The translations under genes were made by a program, and so were the position numbers. A stretch of 64,000 bases of DNA from NCBI GenBank assembly GCA_905221605.1, contig CAJNDS010002449.1, positions 124,001-188,000 on the forward strand. Direction: 5' to 3'. Positions 1 through 13,638 of the stretch are shown here, piece by piece. Position 1 is the stretch's first letter, and each line of letters begins with the position of its first letter. Source of the DNA: Symbiodinium natans (Eukaryota > Sar > Dinophyceae > Suessiales > Symbiodiniaceae). The notes under the pieces are model-generated. The model was not told the origin of the DNA, did not search any database, and saw only the letters and a list, made by a program, of their open reading frames with translations.

Positions 1-719
1 GCCATCTTCCCCTCCACGGGCTCTAAGCTCCGAAAAGACTCCTTGCGTGAACAGCTATAACATGTTGTGCCGCGCTTGAGGAACGTGGAGTTTTGGGACG
101 GACAGGAAACGTTCTCGTGGACTAGAGTCATCAAGCCGCGTTCATCACACAGTGGAGGGGAAGGAGTTATTCAGAACTCGGACTGTCGAGTTCGGCTCAA
201 CTTGTGGCACACGCAAACGAGATGAGGCAGTTGAATCGAGGCAGAAGGAAGCAAACCAAATGCAGTTTCCTGAAGGTTGGACACAGGCTCGATTTCCAAT
301 TTCCAAGCGACTTACACCTTCAGATGCGCAGCCTCTTTGCTTCAGCTGACCTCTTTTGCTTCGCTGCTTCACCGGCTACTGGCCTTCGCCTCGGACATCC
401 CGTGGAAGTCGTAGAACTTGTACATTCCGTCCAGGCTTCCTGGCTTTGATCAGAGAACAGCGTCCATGAGTGCTTTGTTTGAGGGTTCAGTTCATCGAGC
501 AGGGATCCGACCCCAACCCTGACAGTAAAACCTACCAAAACCCCACTAAAACCACTGAAGCACCCCTATTTTGTTTACGTAAACCCGAAACCGATAACCC
601 TGCACCCTCAACCGCTAAACCTCAAACCTTCATGAGGGCCCGCCACCCCGAAGCACTGGGCCGGGTTTTTGGATGTTACGTCCAGGCACCGGTTTCTGTA
701 GCGAGCCGAGGTTGGTTTC
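1..719. other. No gene seen
   Basis: Short frames occur on both strands but none shows a family motif, a membrane segment or paired splice signals. Left as unassigned intergenic or intronic DNA. Confidence 0.4.
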
Positions 720-739
720 TGATTTCTCTATTTGTCCCT

Positions 740-1075
740 GGGGTTTCCCGATTTTCTGCCGTTGATTTTTCGGCCGGTTCCCTACATTTTCCCTACATTT
801 TCCCGACTTTCGGCCGTTTCCCTACATCTTCCCTGCGTTTTCCCTAGTTTATCCCTGCTTTTTTCCTACGTTTTCCCGATTTGGGGCCGCTGACTTTTTA
901 GCCGGCCCCTACATGTTTTCTACGTTTTTCCGGTTTTCTGCCGCTGATTTTCGGCCAGCTCCTACGTTTTCCCTATCTATCCCTGCGTTTCCCCGATTTT
1001 CTGCCGCTGATGTTTCGGCCGGTTCCCTACATTTTCCCTATGAATTCCCGATGTTCCCTACAAAGGTTCTGGGTT
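740..1075. repeat. Degenerate pyrimidine-rich repeat
   Basis: Variants of TTTTCCCTACATTTTCCC and TTTTCTGCCGCTGATTTTTC alternate over about 330 bases. The copies are too diverged for one clean period. A plus-strand open frame from 913 to 1596 starts in this repeat, so its length comes from biased base composition and it should not be read as a protein. Confidence 0.6.
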
Positions 1076-4000
1076 TTCCTATGTTTGTTCCCTCCAATCT
1101 TGGAGCGGGATTTTGGTGGGATTTTTCAGGGTTTCCAACAGAACATGGTCAAGGCAAAGAACCCCCGAACAACGAAGCACCAACGACGATTCTAAGATTT
1201 GACTGTGCACACCTCCCTGAAAGAACTCCTACTATAAGCCTCTCTCTTTACAACTTGTTTTTCATTGGTCTTTGCGCCCCGCGGAAATCCGACCGCTCTC
1301 AACAACCTAGCCAAAGCCACCCGACAGCCCATCGAGAGCCCACGAGTACCAAAGTCGAGACTAGTCATGCTAAGGTGGGGCGATCTGGAGCCTGCAATCA
1401 TCCGGGAGCCCTTGGGATCGAGACCTGGCAGCGGAGGCCAAGGTTTTCAGAGGCTCATAGTCGGGCTGTGGCCCTTGGGGCACATGGAGTGAAGATGGCG
1501 AAAACTGGCTTAAGATGCTCAGAGCCTTGGCAGTCGAAGATGGTTCAGCGCATGTGCTTTCAAATTTTGAAGGGTCCGGTCATGTGGTGCGCTTGACGAC
1601 AAGAGCCCATCCAAACGAAATGGCTACAAATGGTTCTGGCTTCGTGCGTCTTCTTGGTTCTTGGGCTCAGGGATGTGGAGTCCTTGTGGTTCCTTGGCTT
1701 TTGGGGCCCGTTGGATGTACAGTGGCTGTGGTCCGCTGGTCAGACAAAGCTTGATAAAGCTTAACTCCCGCACCATGGACGTCCCATGTTCTAGCGCAAT
1801 GGCGTTAGGAGGCGAAGCGCTGTCCCTCAAAACTTGTTGCACAAAAGTCCGATCAAAGGCTGCAAGCTCCATCTAAACTTTTGGAAGAATCCAGCTCCAG
1901 CCTACAGCCGTCACTGCTTTGTCCTCAGCTGGACAATCGCAAGATTCCAATTCATTTCAGGTCAACAGCTTCGGGACTTAGCATAGGCTAGCCTGAATCA
2001 AGGTGCAATATATAAGTGTTGGGCATCAAATAGAGAATAGCACCTAACTCTCCGGGGTATCGTGATGCTGTCATGGCGCCTCGCCACCTTCACTTACTTT
2101 GTTGGGCCAACTATGAAGGTTGAGGAGTTTGCGGTCTGGGGCTTATTGCATCGATATCCGAGTAGCGTGGCAAGGGATGTCCACCTCATGGCTGAGGGGT
2201 AGGAGCTCGTTCTCCTGGCTCAGACGATGCACAAGCATGGGGGAGTGCAAAACTGAACGTTTTATGCAGCAAGCTTCCAACCTCTTGCTTGCTTGAAGAC
2301 TTGAAGGCTTCCGTCTGCACCGGTTTGCACATGCTGAAACTAAAGGTCATCGAGCCGGAGGCTGCTGAAGACCCGCCGGCTAGTGCAAACATTCCAGCTA
2401 TTGAAGCCCGCTAAGACCAAGTGCTGCACCTCAACTCCGCGCATCGCACATGTCACACGTGTGCTACAGCCTTAACTCAACAAACTGCAGACAAGTCTCC
2501 TTGCCGGGCTCCGGCAGCTCATCTGGCTCTTCAACTGCACCAGGCTTCAGAAGCACAGAAACCGTGAAACCAAGCGGTTTCGGGTTCAAGAGTTGGATCC
2601 CTTCACCCGCCGGCTGCCTTAAACCTGAGCCTTGGATCAGCTTCAGGAAGATCTTTGAAGACAGGCGACTCCAAGTCGATGCCTAAATCCCGAAACCCGA
2701 TCTGCTTAAGGTCAGCTAGCTTTGCAACGTGGGGGAGCTATGTTCTAGCTAAGTCTTCGGCACCGCCAGGCACTCCTCGTCACAAGCTAACGGAGCTAAT
2801 TACTACCCAAACCCAAAGCGCCGCCTGGAGCAGGGGCGCGCTGCTTTTGCTTTGGCTGCGTCACCAAGGGCCCTATGCGAGAGTCCTGCCCAGGAGCTCG
2901 ACAGTTTGTTGTTGAGTGTCGGGTTCGCGGTTGGGTTTTCTTTCGTTCGTGGTCTTCGGTTTGCATTTATTGGGGTTGAGCAGCTTCGGTTGCTTTGCCT
3001 TTCTACGACAAAGGGTAACCATCAAAGTGCTGACAACTTCTTAAGCTTCAAATTGCAACTGTGCTGACAAGATGGGTGCAATGCGGCGTCCTGTCTGTAA
3101 GTTCTGCGAGCCACGTTTCAGACATACATCCTCGCGCACCTTGTGTGTCGCGCTGGCCATAAGCTCTTGAAGGGTCTCTCCAAACATGTCGATCAACGGC
3201 ACCAATTAGGTGATCGTGCCGGTGGACATGTCACTTCTGCCTGTGTGCAGGGTGTGTGTACCCCCTCAGATAGACCTTGGCAGCTGTAGCCTCTGTGCAC
3301 AGTCCCTCAACAGAACTCAAATCAAGATAGCCTGGCCCCCTGACGACCTCCAACGCCTCCAAAAGCTGAGGCGTAATGGCCCCAACCTCGACTGCGAACC
3401 CTAAATTCCAGATCCGGAGACCTTAAGGACACAAAGCACAGACAACTCTCTACTCCTCCTCGTCTTCTTCAGCTTCCTCGGCCTGTGCAGCCTCGATGGC
3501 AGCCTGCTTTCATTCTCAGCGCCATCTCTGACATAGCCAAACGGTTTGTGGCTTGGGACTTAATTAAAAGTTAAGCAGCCCCTGGGCTTCCGGATTCAAC
3601 ATTCAGGCTCGGTCTCGCTTGCTTTGAGCGCCGGTCTCTCTCCTTTCTCCCGACGCACCGCATCGGAACTTTGTCGGAGATGGGACGCACGTGCCAAGGC
3701 TTTCACGGGATCCCTATCTGCGACAGCCACTCAGGGAACTAAGGATTCAAGATTGCGCTCTGTTGTACCTCTTGCCAAACCAGGCCAAAATCCCAACTGC
3801 AAGCTCCAAAATCACACCTTTTCAGGCCACGCCTTGTTGAGGCGGGCCGTGGCACCTGCGACGGAGGCCTGACCAAACTTGCAAGGGAATCATGGAGTGC
3901 TCAAGGTTTCGGATTTAGCGATTTGACCTTCGTTTTCATAAGTTCTTGCTTTGGAAGCATTACAGGCAACTTCAACTTAAGCTCAGCATCATACGACATA

Positions 4001-6682
4001 ACATTCCAAAGACCACCCCCCCAAAAGAACACCCCCGACAAAATCTCTTTGACACCCACTGTAGATCGCCGGGTCGCTGCATCCTTCGTGCGGTGCCCAA
4101 ACTGAACGCCACCGGGCTTCGAAGCTTTGTCCTGCCCTGACGAAACACCGCTCGCATGAGGCACTCTTTGGGGTCCCCTTAAGCAATCTACGACCAACCC
4201 GGTTTCCCCAACGAGCTAAGATGCTCTGAAGCATCATGTCCTGCTGGTTGCCCACCCCCCCTCTCACCATGAGATCATGCGGGCCAGGGAGGTCGCAAAA
4301 CCTGTTGTCGCAAGCTTGGGCTTCTTGAGTGACATTTGTGCTACAGTTGTGCTACCATCCTAAAGCTATGAGAACACGATGGCGAGACGTAAACAGATAG
4401 CAAAAGGACTGAAACATGATCAACAATATCTCAAAAGCTGGAGGCAACATGAAACGGAAATTCGCGCCCTGCTGGCTCGCTCCCATGCTCCCCTCAACCT
4501 ACAAGTCTCAACAAGACGGCGTCTACAAGTTGTCCTACCACCACCTAGTCACCTAGTCCATGGCCATCAGGACTTGAGCCCTGCTTGTGTAAAATATCAG
4601 TTGCGGAGATAACCGCCGCAGGAGTTGACATCATGCCAGCGACAACAGAAAACAGCCTCCGAAGCCTACAGTTCGAAAGCCCTGAGGGTTTCAGAACTAC
4701 TTCCCAGGGTGAGGTTTGGGTTTCCTATGAGGGTTGGCACTGTGGATACTTTCAGGAGATGGCTGGCCACGAAGACCCCAAACAGAGCAGGGGTCTGCTC
4801 ACGAGATTTGGATCTTTGCCTGGGGTTGCTGGGCCTTAACCTGAACCCGAAAGGCAAACCCTCCTGACATAACCTGAACCCAGAGCTAAAGCCCAGAACC
4901 AAGAGTCGACCCGAGCCCAAAGTCCTCGGCCTTTCTGCGACCGCTGCGTGGCATTGTGGGCTTCGGGCCCAGCCTCAAGATTGGGAATCTCTTCTTTCTA
5001 AGGCAGCCTAAGTTTCAACATCCCCGAAGCTCTGCATGCTCCCGGTAGCACGGCAACTGCACTTAGCCCCGTGCATGCCGTACCGGCTTCTGCTTGCCGA
5101 AAGACCTCAGAAAATTCCCTAAGTTCGAGAAGAGGGCTTCACACTTCCTCCAGGCCTTTTCACAAGCGACGGCTGAAGGCAAAAAAAAACGACAAGGAGC
5201 TAAACAAGCCCTTTTTGCAACCCAACAAAGGTTCAGGCCGCTGTTAACGCCCTCCATCGCGATTCCGCAGTGATACATCATGCCAGGGCACAGGGGCATG
5301 TTGAAGCCCTTCATCTCCGCCGCCTCCGCGGGCATCTCGGTGTCGGAGCCCTCCTCACCTGTTTACATTTCGACACTTACAGTAGGCCCAGGTCCTCAGG
5401 TTGTCTTGAGTCCAGAAGGAGTCCAGGATGGTTCAGGACCGAAGAAACTCTCCGAAGTGTAAACCTTGGTTTGTCCCGAATGTCTGACAAGCAATGACAG
5501 TCTGGAGCCTAGAGGGTCGAGAGGAATGAGTCTGCGGAGCATGTGCCTGCCATCTTCGAAGGGAAGCTGTTGGCCTGTGCAACACAAGCACGACAGTGAC
5601 TACAGAATTCCAGACCTGTAGCTTGGTGTCGAATCTGACACCTACAGACAAGAAGGCAGAGAATTCACTTGCACTTATTTCCAGGGCCAAATTCCAGAGT
5701 GCGAAGGGAGTGCAGCGCAAGGAGTGGAAGCCAAATGCATTCATCAACACCAAACTCGGCTTGTTGAAGAGCTGCAGGAGCCCAATTGCCTGGACCCGAA
5801 GGATGTGCCACCCCCCAACCTCGAACCCTCACATGCAAAACATCGAGCCCGCAGCCCTAAACCATACACTGGCTGCTTCTGCCTGTCCGAGCTCCTCCTG
5901 GCTCTCCTCTGCGGGCGCCGGCGTTGCCTTTCGTGTGGGGCCGGTGTACCTCCGAGCACTCATGGGTTTCTGGGGCTGTAGAGGTTTAGGGCTTGTGGGT
6001 TTCAAGTGCGCACCTTGGGGTTTGGTTTCATTCTTACTTTGAAGGTCGTGTTCAATCATCTCGTGGTCGGGAATGCAGGCATGGCCCCCGGTAACTTCCT
6101 CTCGCAAACACCGAAGCCGTTACCATGAAAGCTCGTGAGAAACAACTGTAATTAGGGGAATTCGGCAGAATCGGGGTAAGCAGGAGTGAACGGCGCAGCC
6201 GATCTTTTCATAGCTTGCCAGCTCTGTGCGACTAATCCGACTTGAGCCACCGTGTTGGCGGCGCAGCTCATGCCCGTCATGTGTTAGCAGCAATACGTCT
6301 AAACCTCGCTTGCGCTATGTAAACTCTTTCTTGAGGCACTGGCACCAAACTCTCTATGACCCTGTGCCCTCGTTTCTGTCCAGTCCAATCAGGAATTCTC
6401 CAAACCCATCCAAGTCCAAAAAATGCCTATTCTTTTGCATCGAGCGCTGCTGGGGACAATGCCTGGCAAGAGCTGCCACTCAAGCACCACATCCTCCACA
6501 AAATCAAGGATCCTAGTCGACAAGTCAGCTGCTGGTCTGCTTTGCAGAGCTCTTCGCGGAGCTTGTCGCGAGGACATAACTGACAACCCCAGCCGTGACG
6601 ATGAGCAGTGACCTTCGCTGGCCAGTTGATGCCAAGCAACATGCCGGGAGTACCCTTGTAAGTTTCAAGTCGTGACATGCAA
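1076..6682. other. Long stretch with no supportable gene
   Basis: I looked on both strands for exons with domain motifs, hydrophobic segments or in-phase splice joins and found none I would defend. Frames of 60-150 codons occur, but look like chance openings. It may hold introns or the far upstream end of the transporter gene block, or be spacer. Confidence 0.3.
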
Positions 6683-6712
6683 GTAATAATAATAATGATA
6701 ATAATAATAATA
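6683..6712. repeat. (TAA)n microsatellite
   Basis: About ten TAA/ATA units with one interruption. Loosely similar TTA-rich sequence lies near 9,140-9,225. Confidence 0.85.
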
Positions 6713-7141
6713 TGCAATTGGCTTCACGGCGCCGGGGATGGATCCCGCAGGTTGCCTTTTGAAATGAGACGGCTGAGCCTCGGGCAGGCCCTTCGCCAAG
6801 GAGAAACACTGCGATTCATCTTGCCTGCGGTTTCATGCGGCTTCGGCACCCCATGAGCCTGAGACCCATGTTCAACGCCAAAACCTTACATACAATGGGG
6901 CACAAGGGCAATAACAAATGACATAAACGCCAAGCTGCACTTGGCAGTTCTTCAGCTGTATGTCTGGACAAACGGCAACTGCTCTAGCCAAAATTCTACT
7001 TCAAGTTCTCTGCTGAACCACTTTGAACCTCAGGATTCCACGACTTGGAGCCCTAACCTCCCTAAGGCGCAAAGCTGAATAGCAAGGGCTCACCAAAGAA
7101 GGTCTCCTGACTCAAAAGGCAACACTTAAGAACGGATGGTC

Positions 7142-10100
7142 CTGCAATAGAGCACGTGGGAGAGCGCGAAGACCACGACGCCCTGCAGGGCCTTGGCCAT
7201 GCCTGTCGACACGGCGCCAACCTCATGGGGTTCGAAGGATCAGATTTCCAGGTATGAGCTTGATACTGTTTCTTAGACATGTCTAAAAATAGTATCCGAT
7301 CTCCAAGTATGAGCTGGAAAAGGCGTTCCGTGCTAGCCGCATGCACGAAAAATGGGACAACTTAAGGTTTCAGAATTTAGGCGGGGGATGTACCGAAACA
7401 TGGGCTCATGGGAGGCAGGGCAACCACCCCCTGAGTCTCGACCTTCCAAGATGTCCCAAGATCCTGAGAACCTCTGAAGCCCCAAACTCCAAACCCTCCC
7501 GAAGCTTCGGCACCCGGGTCAGCAGGTAGAAGAAGGTTCCAGCCTCAGCTGCTGCAAGTGCCAGCGACTTTGGTGGCCATGTTGGGCTTTGCCAGTATAG
7601 GATTCACCGAAAAATGACATGCTGCGGCACAGGGCGCGTGCACAAAGTTCCCCAGCGCCACTGAAGAAAGAAGCAGTGAGGCTTGCAGCCAGGATGTCCC
7701 AATCTCGGAGGATTAGGGATGGACTCAGGTGTTCGTGACCTATTACAAGCCCTGGGCCTAGCGATTCAAGCAGCAGTAGCTGTGGTGGTAGTAGGCGTGC
7801 TGCAATCGGCAGGCCGGTAGGGCACTAACGCTAACCAATGGCAGTGCGTGGTGAAGCTCGGATGTAATGCCAGCCAGGCAGGGTACACAATAATGACGTG
7901 GCATGCTCATCATGACCATTGTCCACCGTCATCAACTTTAGGTCTTTGCTAGCTTCTTCGCCGACACGGTCATGGCATACCATAACAACTTCTCAATGAC
8001 AATGATTAGACTGCTGCTTGTCCAAGTCCCTGCTCAACCCCTGAGCGGAAAATGCAGGCCTAAACCCAGAATCTCTTGAACTTAGCCCACGCTGCATGCG
8101 GCACAAGACTACCGCCACCTCCTCCATGGGTTCTGATATCCGCTGCCAGTGTGAAGCTGTGAAAGCCAGCTGCCAAACTCCTGTGAGCGAGAGAAACAAA
8201 GGCACGAGAAACCGCCGCAAAATCTGTCTTTGCTCAGGTTGTTCACTGTCCTTGTCTTTGTTTGTCTTTTTTTCCTCTCGTTCGCTATTCCATGCCTTCG
8301 TGCATTTCTTGGCCAGTCAGTCTAATATGGAACGAAGGAAGGAGCAAGGAGAAGATACCATGGGAGAAATAGAGTCGATCTTTAGAAGCGATTCGCCCAG
8401 CCGCAGTTTCTACCTCATGGTCCATGTCACACATTCACCTTATTTCCTCTCCCAAGTAGTACCAATGATTGTCGAGTCTCTGTTCGCACGCTAGCCCCAG
8501 AAAGACCCAGCAAATATTATGGGCTCCCGGGAATCACATTGCTCTTTCCTCACAGCCTGACCTTCGATATCCTGGATTCAGCAGAAATGAAGAGCCCAGG
8601 AAACACGAAAGGCTCGGGGAGCGAGGGTCACAAGTCATAAGGTAGTGATGGAGGCGTCTGGAATGGTGCATCAGGTAACAGCTTCTGGGCGCCCTCATCA
8701 AAGCTCTCTCTCTCTCTCTCTCTCTCTCTCACAGGCAAGGCAGCTCCAAGCTCCGTCTCGCAGAGACGCCTTCGGTGGCCACTGTACACACTGTGGAAGC
8801 TCTGCGGACTCTTGATCTGCCAACAGCCCAGGATAGAGGCAATACTGATGGAAAAAGAGAGTGAGAGAAACTGACTTCATTACAAGTCATAATGCATGAA
8901 CTTAATGTGTGAATGAGCCAAAAGCCCAAAATCCATTTTCTCCCTTCGCTACTATCGCTACTGACTTCAGATCGTTGATGGGTTTGCAGGCTGCCAAGGG
9001 TATAGTCTACCCAACCGTCCTATGCGATCACCAGAACAAGCCCAAGCCGGGTCCTACCACGGCACAGCCAGTAAGGCCCTGGATCGAGGCATTCAAATGG
9101 GCCGGGATCCTGCGTGCAACAGGGGCTTAAAGCCCCCTTTACTATCATGATGATTATTCTTACTATTGTTGTTACTATTATTATTTTGCGACTATTATTC
9201 TTCAAGTATTATTCCTACTAGTATGATTACAGGCGCTGGGCTCGGGGCTGCCAGGACTCGGGAGGCCAATGGAGTGAAAGCTGTCGGCTATCGGCTGCGG
9301 AAATACCTGCAACACCCCTGTTGGCGTCTACGAGTCCTGGATCCTCGGACGGATAGCATCTCCGACAGGACATGGCAAGTGGCATGGAGTATCGTACCTG
9401 CAAGCGCGCAATCTGTGAGAGCCTGTCTTCGATACTCCCAAAGAAGAGGCGGTTGCTCCAAACTCCAGGCTCGCTACCTTCCGTTAAGTAAAGCTTTCTA
9501 GAAACTGTGGGAAGCGTTCCAAAGTCAAGGACCCTTAGTGTGGACAATCGCTCTTTACTGTCCCAAGACCCTGGCTGAGGGTTTGCTTCGTACTTGTGTC
9601 GTGGGTGCAGGATGAATGCGCCCAGAAGTGGGCATCATAAAACCTACCAGTGAAAAGACTCTCAATACACAGGCAGTTGACGTCTAGGCACAAACCCAGC
9701 TCCAGATGCTTCAGTTCAAAAGAGCCCAAAGCATTCCACGACACATTGATGGGCTGCACTAACCGGCCCACCTGCACCAATCATGCAGGTGCCGAGAAAA
9801 ATGCAGTCACCAGTGCTCCTTCGTTTTATGATGGTGTCGCACAAGGTATCTCAGAATCGCCGATGTTCATGAAGCACCAGGACGTCTGCAAGCAATGGGC
9901 CCTGACTGATTTAGGAAACGCACGCGTGCTGGTTCTCACGTCTGCGCCGTCGTTCACATACTTTTGTCACTTCTAGTTACTAGTCAAGGCATACCCTTAC
10001 CCATTTTTACAGGGCGGCCGCGGAGGGCGGGGGTGAAAACATTGTCTGACACTGCAATGGCGGTGTTGGCTGCGTTGTCTCCCGATGCTGCCTTGCAGTT

Positions 10101-11145
10101 GAAAGCCAAATTCATGAGCCCTGACACAGGACCATGAAGCGGAATTCGCCCCTGGTGCCGAATTAGCCCCTGACACCGCATTGTGAAACCTCATTAGCCC
10201 TTGTCGGCGTCGTGCCACTGCACGATGCTGAACCCGCAGCATTGCCCTGGGACTAGCATTCCGCGCCCCTCGCAAACATTACGTGGGACTGTGATTGAGT
10301 GCCGGCACCTGCGAAACCTGGCACTCGACATAGCCCAGACACGGGCATGGAGGATGATAGCCAAGTAGACCCTTTAAAATGTTTGTAGCCAAGCCTATTA
10401 GCCGCCTTGAATCGCGCATGCGGTCCTTGTGAGAGGTGCCTTACGTCTGCACCCAGCCTTGTCCTCGCAATACGGCCTCGCAATGCGTCTCCTCCTAATT
10501 CGGCTTCGCCTACTTTGGCCCCTTTAAGCATGCGGCTTCGCAAAGCGGCTTCGGCTCCAGGTCGTTTCAACCCCCCACTGGCCGCAATGGCTTTTACATG
10601 CGTTGGTAAAGAGGACCTAAACAGGACTAGTAAGCCAATCCTTTACTTCACGCAGAAGCTGCTCCTGAAAGACTGAAATATTGGCCGTCAAGGTCCCTCT
10701 GTCTTTACTTCACTCTGTTCCAATTTATGTTCCTGTTTGTTCCTTCACACTGGGCAACGAACCCCTGGACTGACCCAGTGAGCCACAGCACATGCTGTTG
10801 GTTGATGAGACTACTGGGAGATTCGTGTACCAAACCAAAACTTCGCCCACGCTCCTGGCATCCACACCAGTGACAGCCAAGCCAGCGAATACGGCAATGA
10901 TGCTCAGCCACTGCCACAGTGTCAGCACACGCCTGCAGAGGCGGCGTAGAACGGGATCTTACAACTCCCAGAAAGCCTTCAGGTTTAGCGTTCAGCCTTC
11001 GAGAGATACTCAGGGTTCAGAAGTTTGGACTTCAATTTCGGTGGTTGCCCATGAATGTTTGCCGCCGAGCCGCTGCAGGAGCAACCAGGAAAGGACCGCG
11101 GACCAAATGGTCACGGAGGCATAAACGACGGCGAAAACAGAGCTA
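7142..11145 (-). CDS. DMT-superfamily (EamA / nucleotide-sugar-transporter-like) membrane transporter, multi-exon, N-terminus not found
   Basis: At least five minus-strand exons, in transcript order, read like the C-terminal part of a drug/metabolite-transporter protein. Exon 11,145-11,065 (about) gives FAVVYASVTIWSAVLSWLLL. Exon 10,928-10,830 (about) gives LWQWLSIIAVFAGLAVTGVD, the next helix in such proteins. Exon 9,410-9,345 (about) gives GTILHATCHVLSEMLSVRG. Exon 7,572-7,514 gives LALAAAEAGTFFYLLTR, then a GT-AG intron. Exon 7,221-about 7,142 gives VGAVSTGMAKALQGVVVFAL followed by SHVLYCR. The last two join in phase zero as LLTR/VGAV and resemble the last helices of SLC35-like proteins. 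Family members carry solutes such as nucleotide sugars across Golgi, ER or plastid membranes; the substrate cannot be read here. The start exon and final exon are not located. A hydrophobic stretch at 8,220-8,130 could be one more exon. Confidence 0.6.
8704..8731. repeat. (CT)n microsatellite
   Basis: Fourteen uninterrupted CT units, lying inside an inferred transporter intron. Confidence 0.95.
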
Positions 11146-12715
11146 CCGGCCTGAGTATGGTCGCACTGGCTCAGGACTACATTTCTGTCTTCTTCTGAAG
11201 AGCTAGCTCAGGATCGTCTGCGGGAGGACATGGCATGGGACACCGACGAAAAGGGCGTTTCAACGCATTGCAGCATGCGCGTGCTTCGCGATGTTTAGTC
11301 CGGAACGCTAGATCGCTGAAAAAAACAAGTTGGCAGCTGTTGAGCGGGGTGCGCTGTGTCGAACTTAATTACTTGTGTCATCTTGTGTCTGTATTTCGGC
11401 AGCCTCACGTTGCCTTGCCTGCATCATTGTTCTCAGGTTTGGGCCCCTGTGTCATTCAAGGCTTAGGGCTTCCGGCGATTAGGCGGGAAGCTTACGATTA
11501 AGGCTGTCACGTGGGTTCGAGGTCTGTATGGTTCACGGTTTGGGGCTCTCGGGTATGTGCCCAAGCCCTGAACCCCGCAAAGAGATCGGTGGGTTCAGCA
11601 TCCAAATCTTAAATGCTTCTCCAAAGTGCCAGCATGTTGCCGGTCCAATTCCTGGGCTGGTTCTTGAATGTGATGAGTCTGGCAGGCTGCAGCAGGAACC
11701 CAAACTCAGAACTCTCCGGACATTGGGCTAGCATGACACAAGTTTGGCTTGGGTGGCCCAAGGCACATCACGCTGAAGGGTCTCAGAGAGGGCGGAACTG
11801 CAACTGTGCAACTTTGGCACTCAGAATTGCAACTTGGACGACGTGGCAAACATGTCTGGAGTCCTTCACGGGCTTTTGCGGAATCCAAGCATCAGGCTCT
11901 GCGCGGAGATGCCGAAAAGCGCCTTTCTTTTCGGCAGTGGAATGCTGCGCTTGGTCTGTTAAGAGTCAGTTCGGTTCGAAACCTTTCGCCAGCTGTTGGC
12001 TTCATCTGTCTGAAGACTATCGGTCATCTTCCTGCAAGATGTTATTGACTGCTGCCAGCAGACGTTTCGTCTCGGCGTATGGAATGATGAGAACTCTTCC
12101 GGCTCTTTGACCAAGATGCTACACCAGAGCAGCTTGCGAGCTGCGGCCAGCTAAAGCTCCCAGGTCCCTGGAGCACTCCCCGGAACACTGGGCGCAACTA
12201 GCTTATAGGGCCAAAAAGAAAGGTAGAACACAGAGTCACAGATGTGGGGTGTGCCCTAATTGGGTGCCCTATGCGCAACTCGGACATGCAAAAGGCATGA
12301 CATTCAGGGCGTGTCAGGGCTTGCAAGTGTAAGGGTTCTGGCATCGCTGTTGTTTCCGCCTGAACCTGGGCACTATTGCCCCGAGTCTTGAACTTGCCGA
12401 AGAAGTGAAGCAAGCCGGTGCAAGCCATGCCCGTATAGTAGGGCACCTGGCTTTGCTAAAGACTTTGGGTTCGATGGGCCTGAACCCCAAACCCCCTATG
12501 CTCTTGCTTCTCAATGTCTAACAAACCATGACTTGCCAACATCACAAAGGAAAATCAAACATGCGGCTGTTGTTTTTGCATTGGTTTTTGTTCCTCTTGT
12601 CGGCTTGTCTCTTGTTTGCTGCTTTTGTCGTTTGTTTGTTGTTTGTTCGTTTCTCTCTTTTGGTTGTTATTTCCCTACATCACTGCACGGGTTTCTTGTT
12701 TTGCTGTCTGCATCC

Positions 12716-12830
12716 CGCGCTCCCTCCCTCCGCTCCCTCCCTCCCTCCCTTCTCCCCCTCCTCCCCCCGCGCCTCCGCCTCCCGCGCCTCCGCCTCCCGC
12801 GCCGCCGCGCCGCCTCCCGCCGCCGCCACA
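12716..12830. repeat. CCT/CCG low-complexity tract
   Basis: Near-pure pyrimidine followed by repeated CGCCTCC units. Frames through it give proline/arginine-rich or glycine-rich products on the two strands, which explains several spurious open frames here. Confidence 0.85.
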
Positions 12831-13550
12831 CCGTACGCTCACACCGCAGTCACACCACACCGCGCGACACTGCTCGCGCACCGCACCGCATAGACCGCGT
12901 CTGGACCGCACCGCGCTTTTTCGTACTCCGTGGTGCGACTTGGATGGCTTTTGTGCTTTGTCGGTTTGGAAGGTTTGATTGATGAGACTATGAGAAATGG
13001 GGTGAAGACGTTGGGGGGGGGGGGGGGTATACGGATGGAGTGTGAGGTGTGCGGTCAGCCTATGCTTGCTCCTAAAGGCGCGTACAACCGCAGAACCCAT
13101 AGCAGTATTAGAATTGTCCTGCAGAAGGGCGATTTGAAAGGGAAGGGGAACACAAAGCACCTGCACCTTATCCATTCTATATCCAATCTCCTATAATGAG
13201 GTCTGGGGTCAGCGACCCTACCCACCCCAACGTTATAACCCTGTCCTTTGAATGCCACGACATAGAACTACAATTATGATGAAAAACAGTTATTGTTGTA
13301 TGGCATGTTCTTCTTGTTGCTTGTCTCGCCTCATACTGCAAGCATCGTACAGCCGCAAACGAGCCTAGCCCTTTCTAAGGCTTAGAGGGCTTCATCCAAA
13401 GCAACCATGCCATACCAAACCTCGAATCTGAACAGCACGCGGTCCCTTGCCGCCGGGGGGGCACCATGTAAAACTGACAGCGGGGGTCTCCCAATCCTGC
13501 TCGTCTGAGCTCGGACATGAAAAGCCTCTTCAATGCTCGGGGTTGGGATG

Positions 13551-13638
13551 TTCCCCCTTATACAAAGAGTCCTGAATAGGGATTATAGTAGGGAGTACTA
13601 AAATCCCTAATTATTACGGTCTGTTAGTATAGGGGGAT
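13551..13638. mobile_element. Small inverted-repeat element (MITE-like), about 88 bp
   Basis: The ends are inverted copies, CCCCCTTATAC on the left and GTATAGGGGG on the right, with one extra T in the left end. Inside is a second inverted pair, TAGGGATT and AATCCCTA. It is more AT-rich than its surroundings. No target duplication is obvious. Confidence 0.45.

Noticed and set aside
8130-8220. Signal-like MRRFLVPLFLSLTGVWQLAF as a gene start
   Set aside because: It lies in the middle of the transporter gene, downstream of earlier exons, so it is not that gene's N-terminus; at most an internal membrane exon.
12528-13175. Proline- and glycine-rich frames up to 166 codons
   Set aside because: Produced by the CCT/CCG low-complexity tract on both strands.
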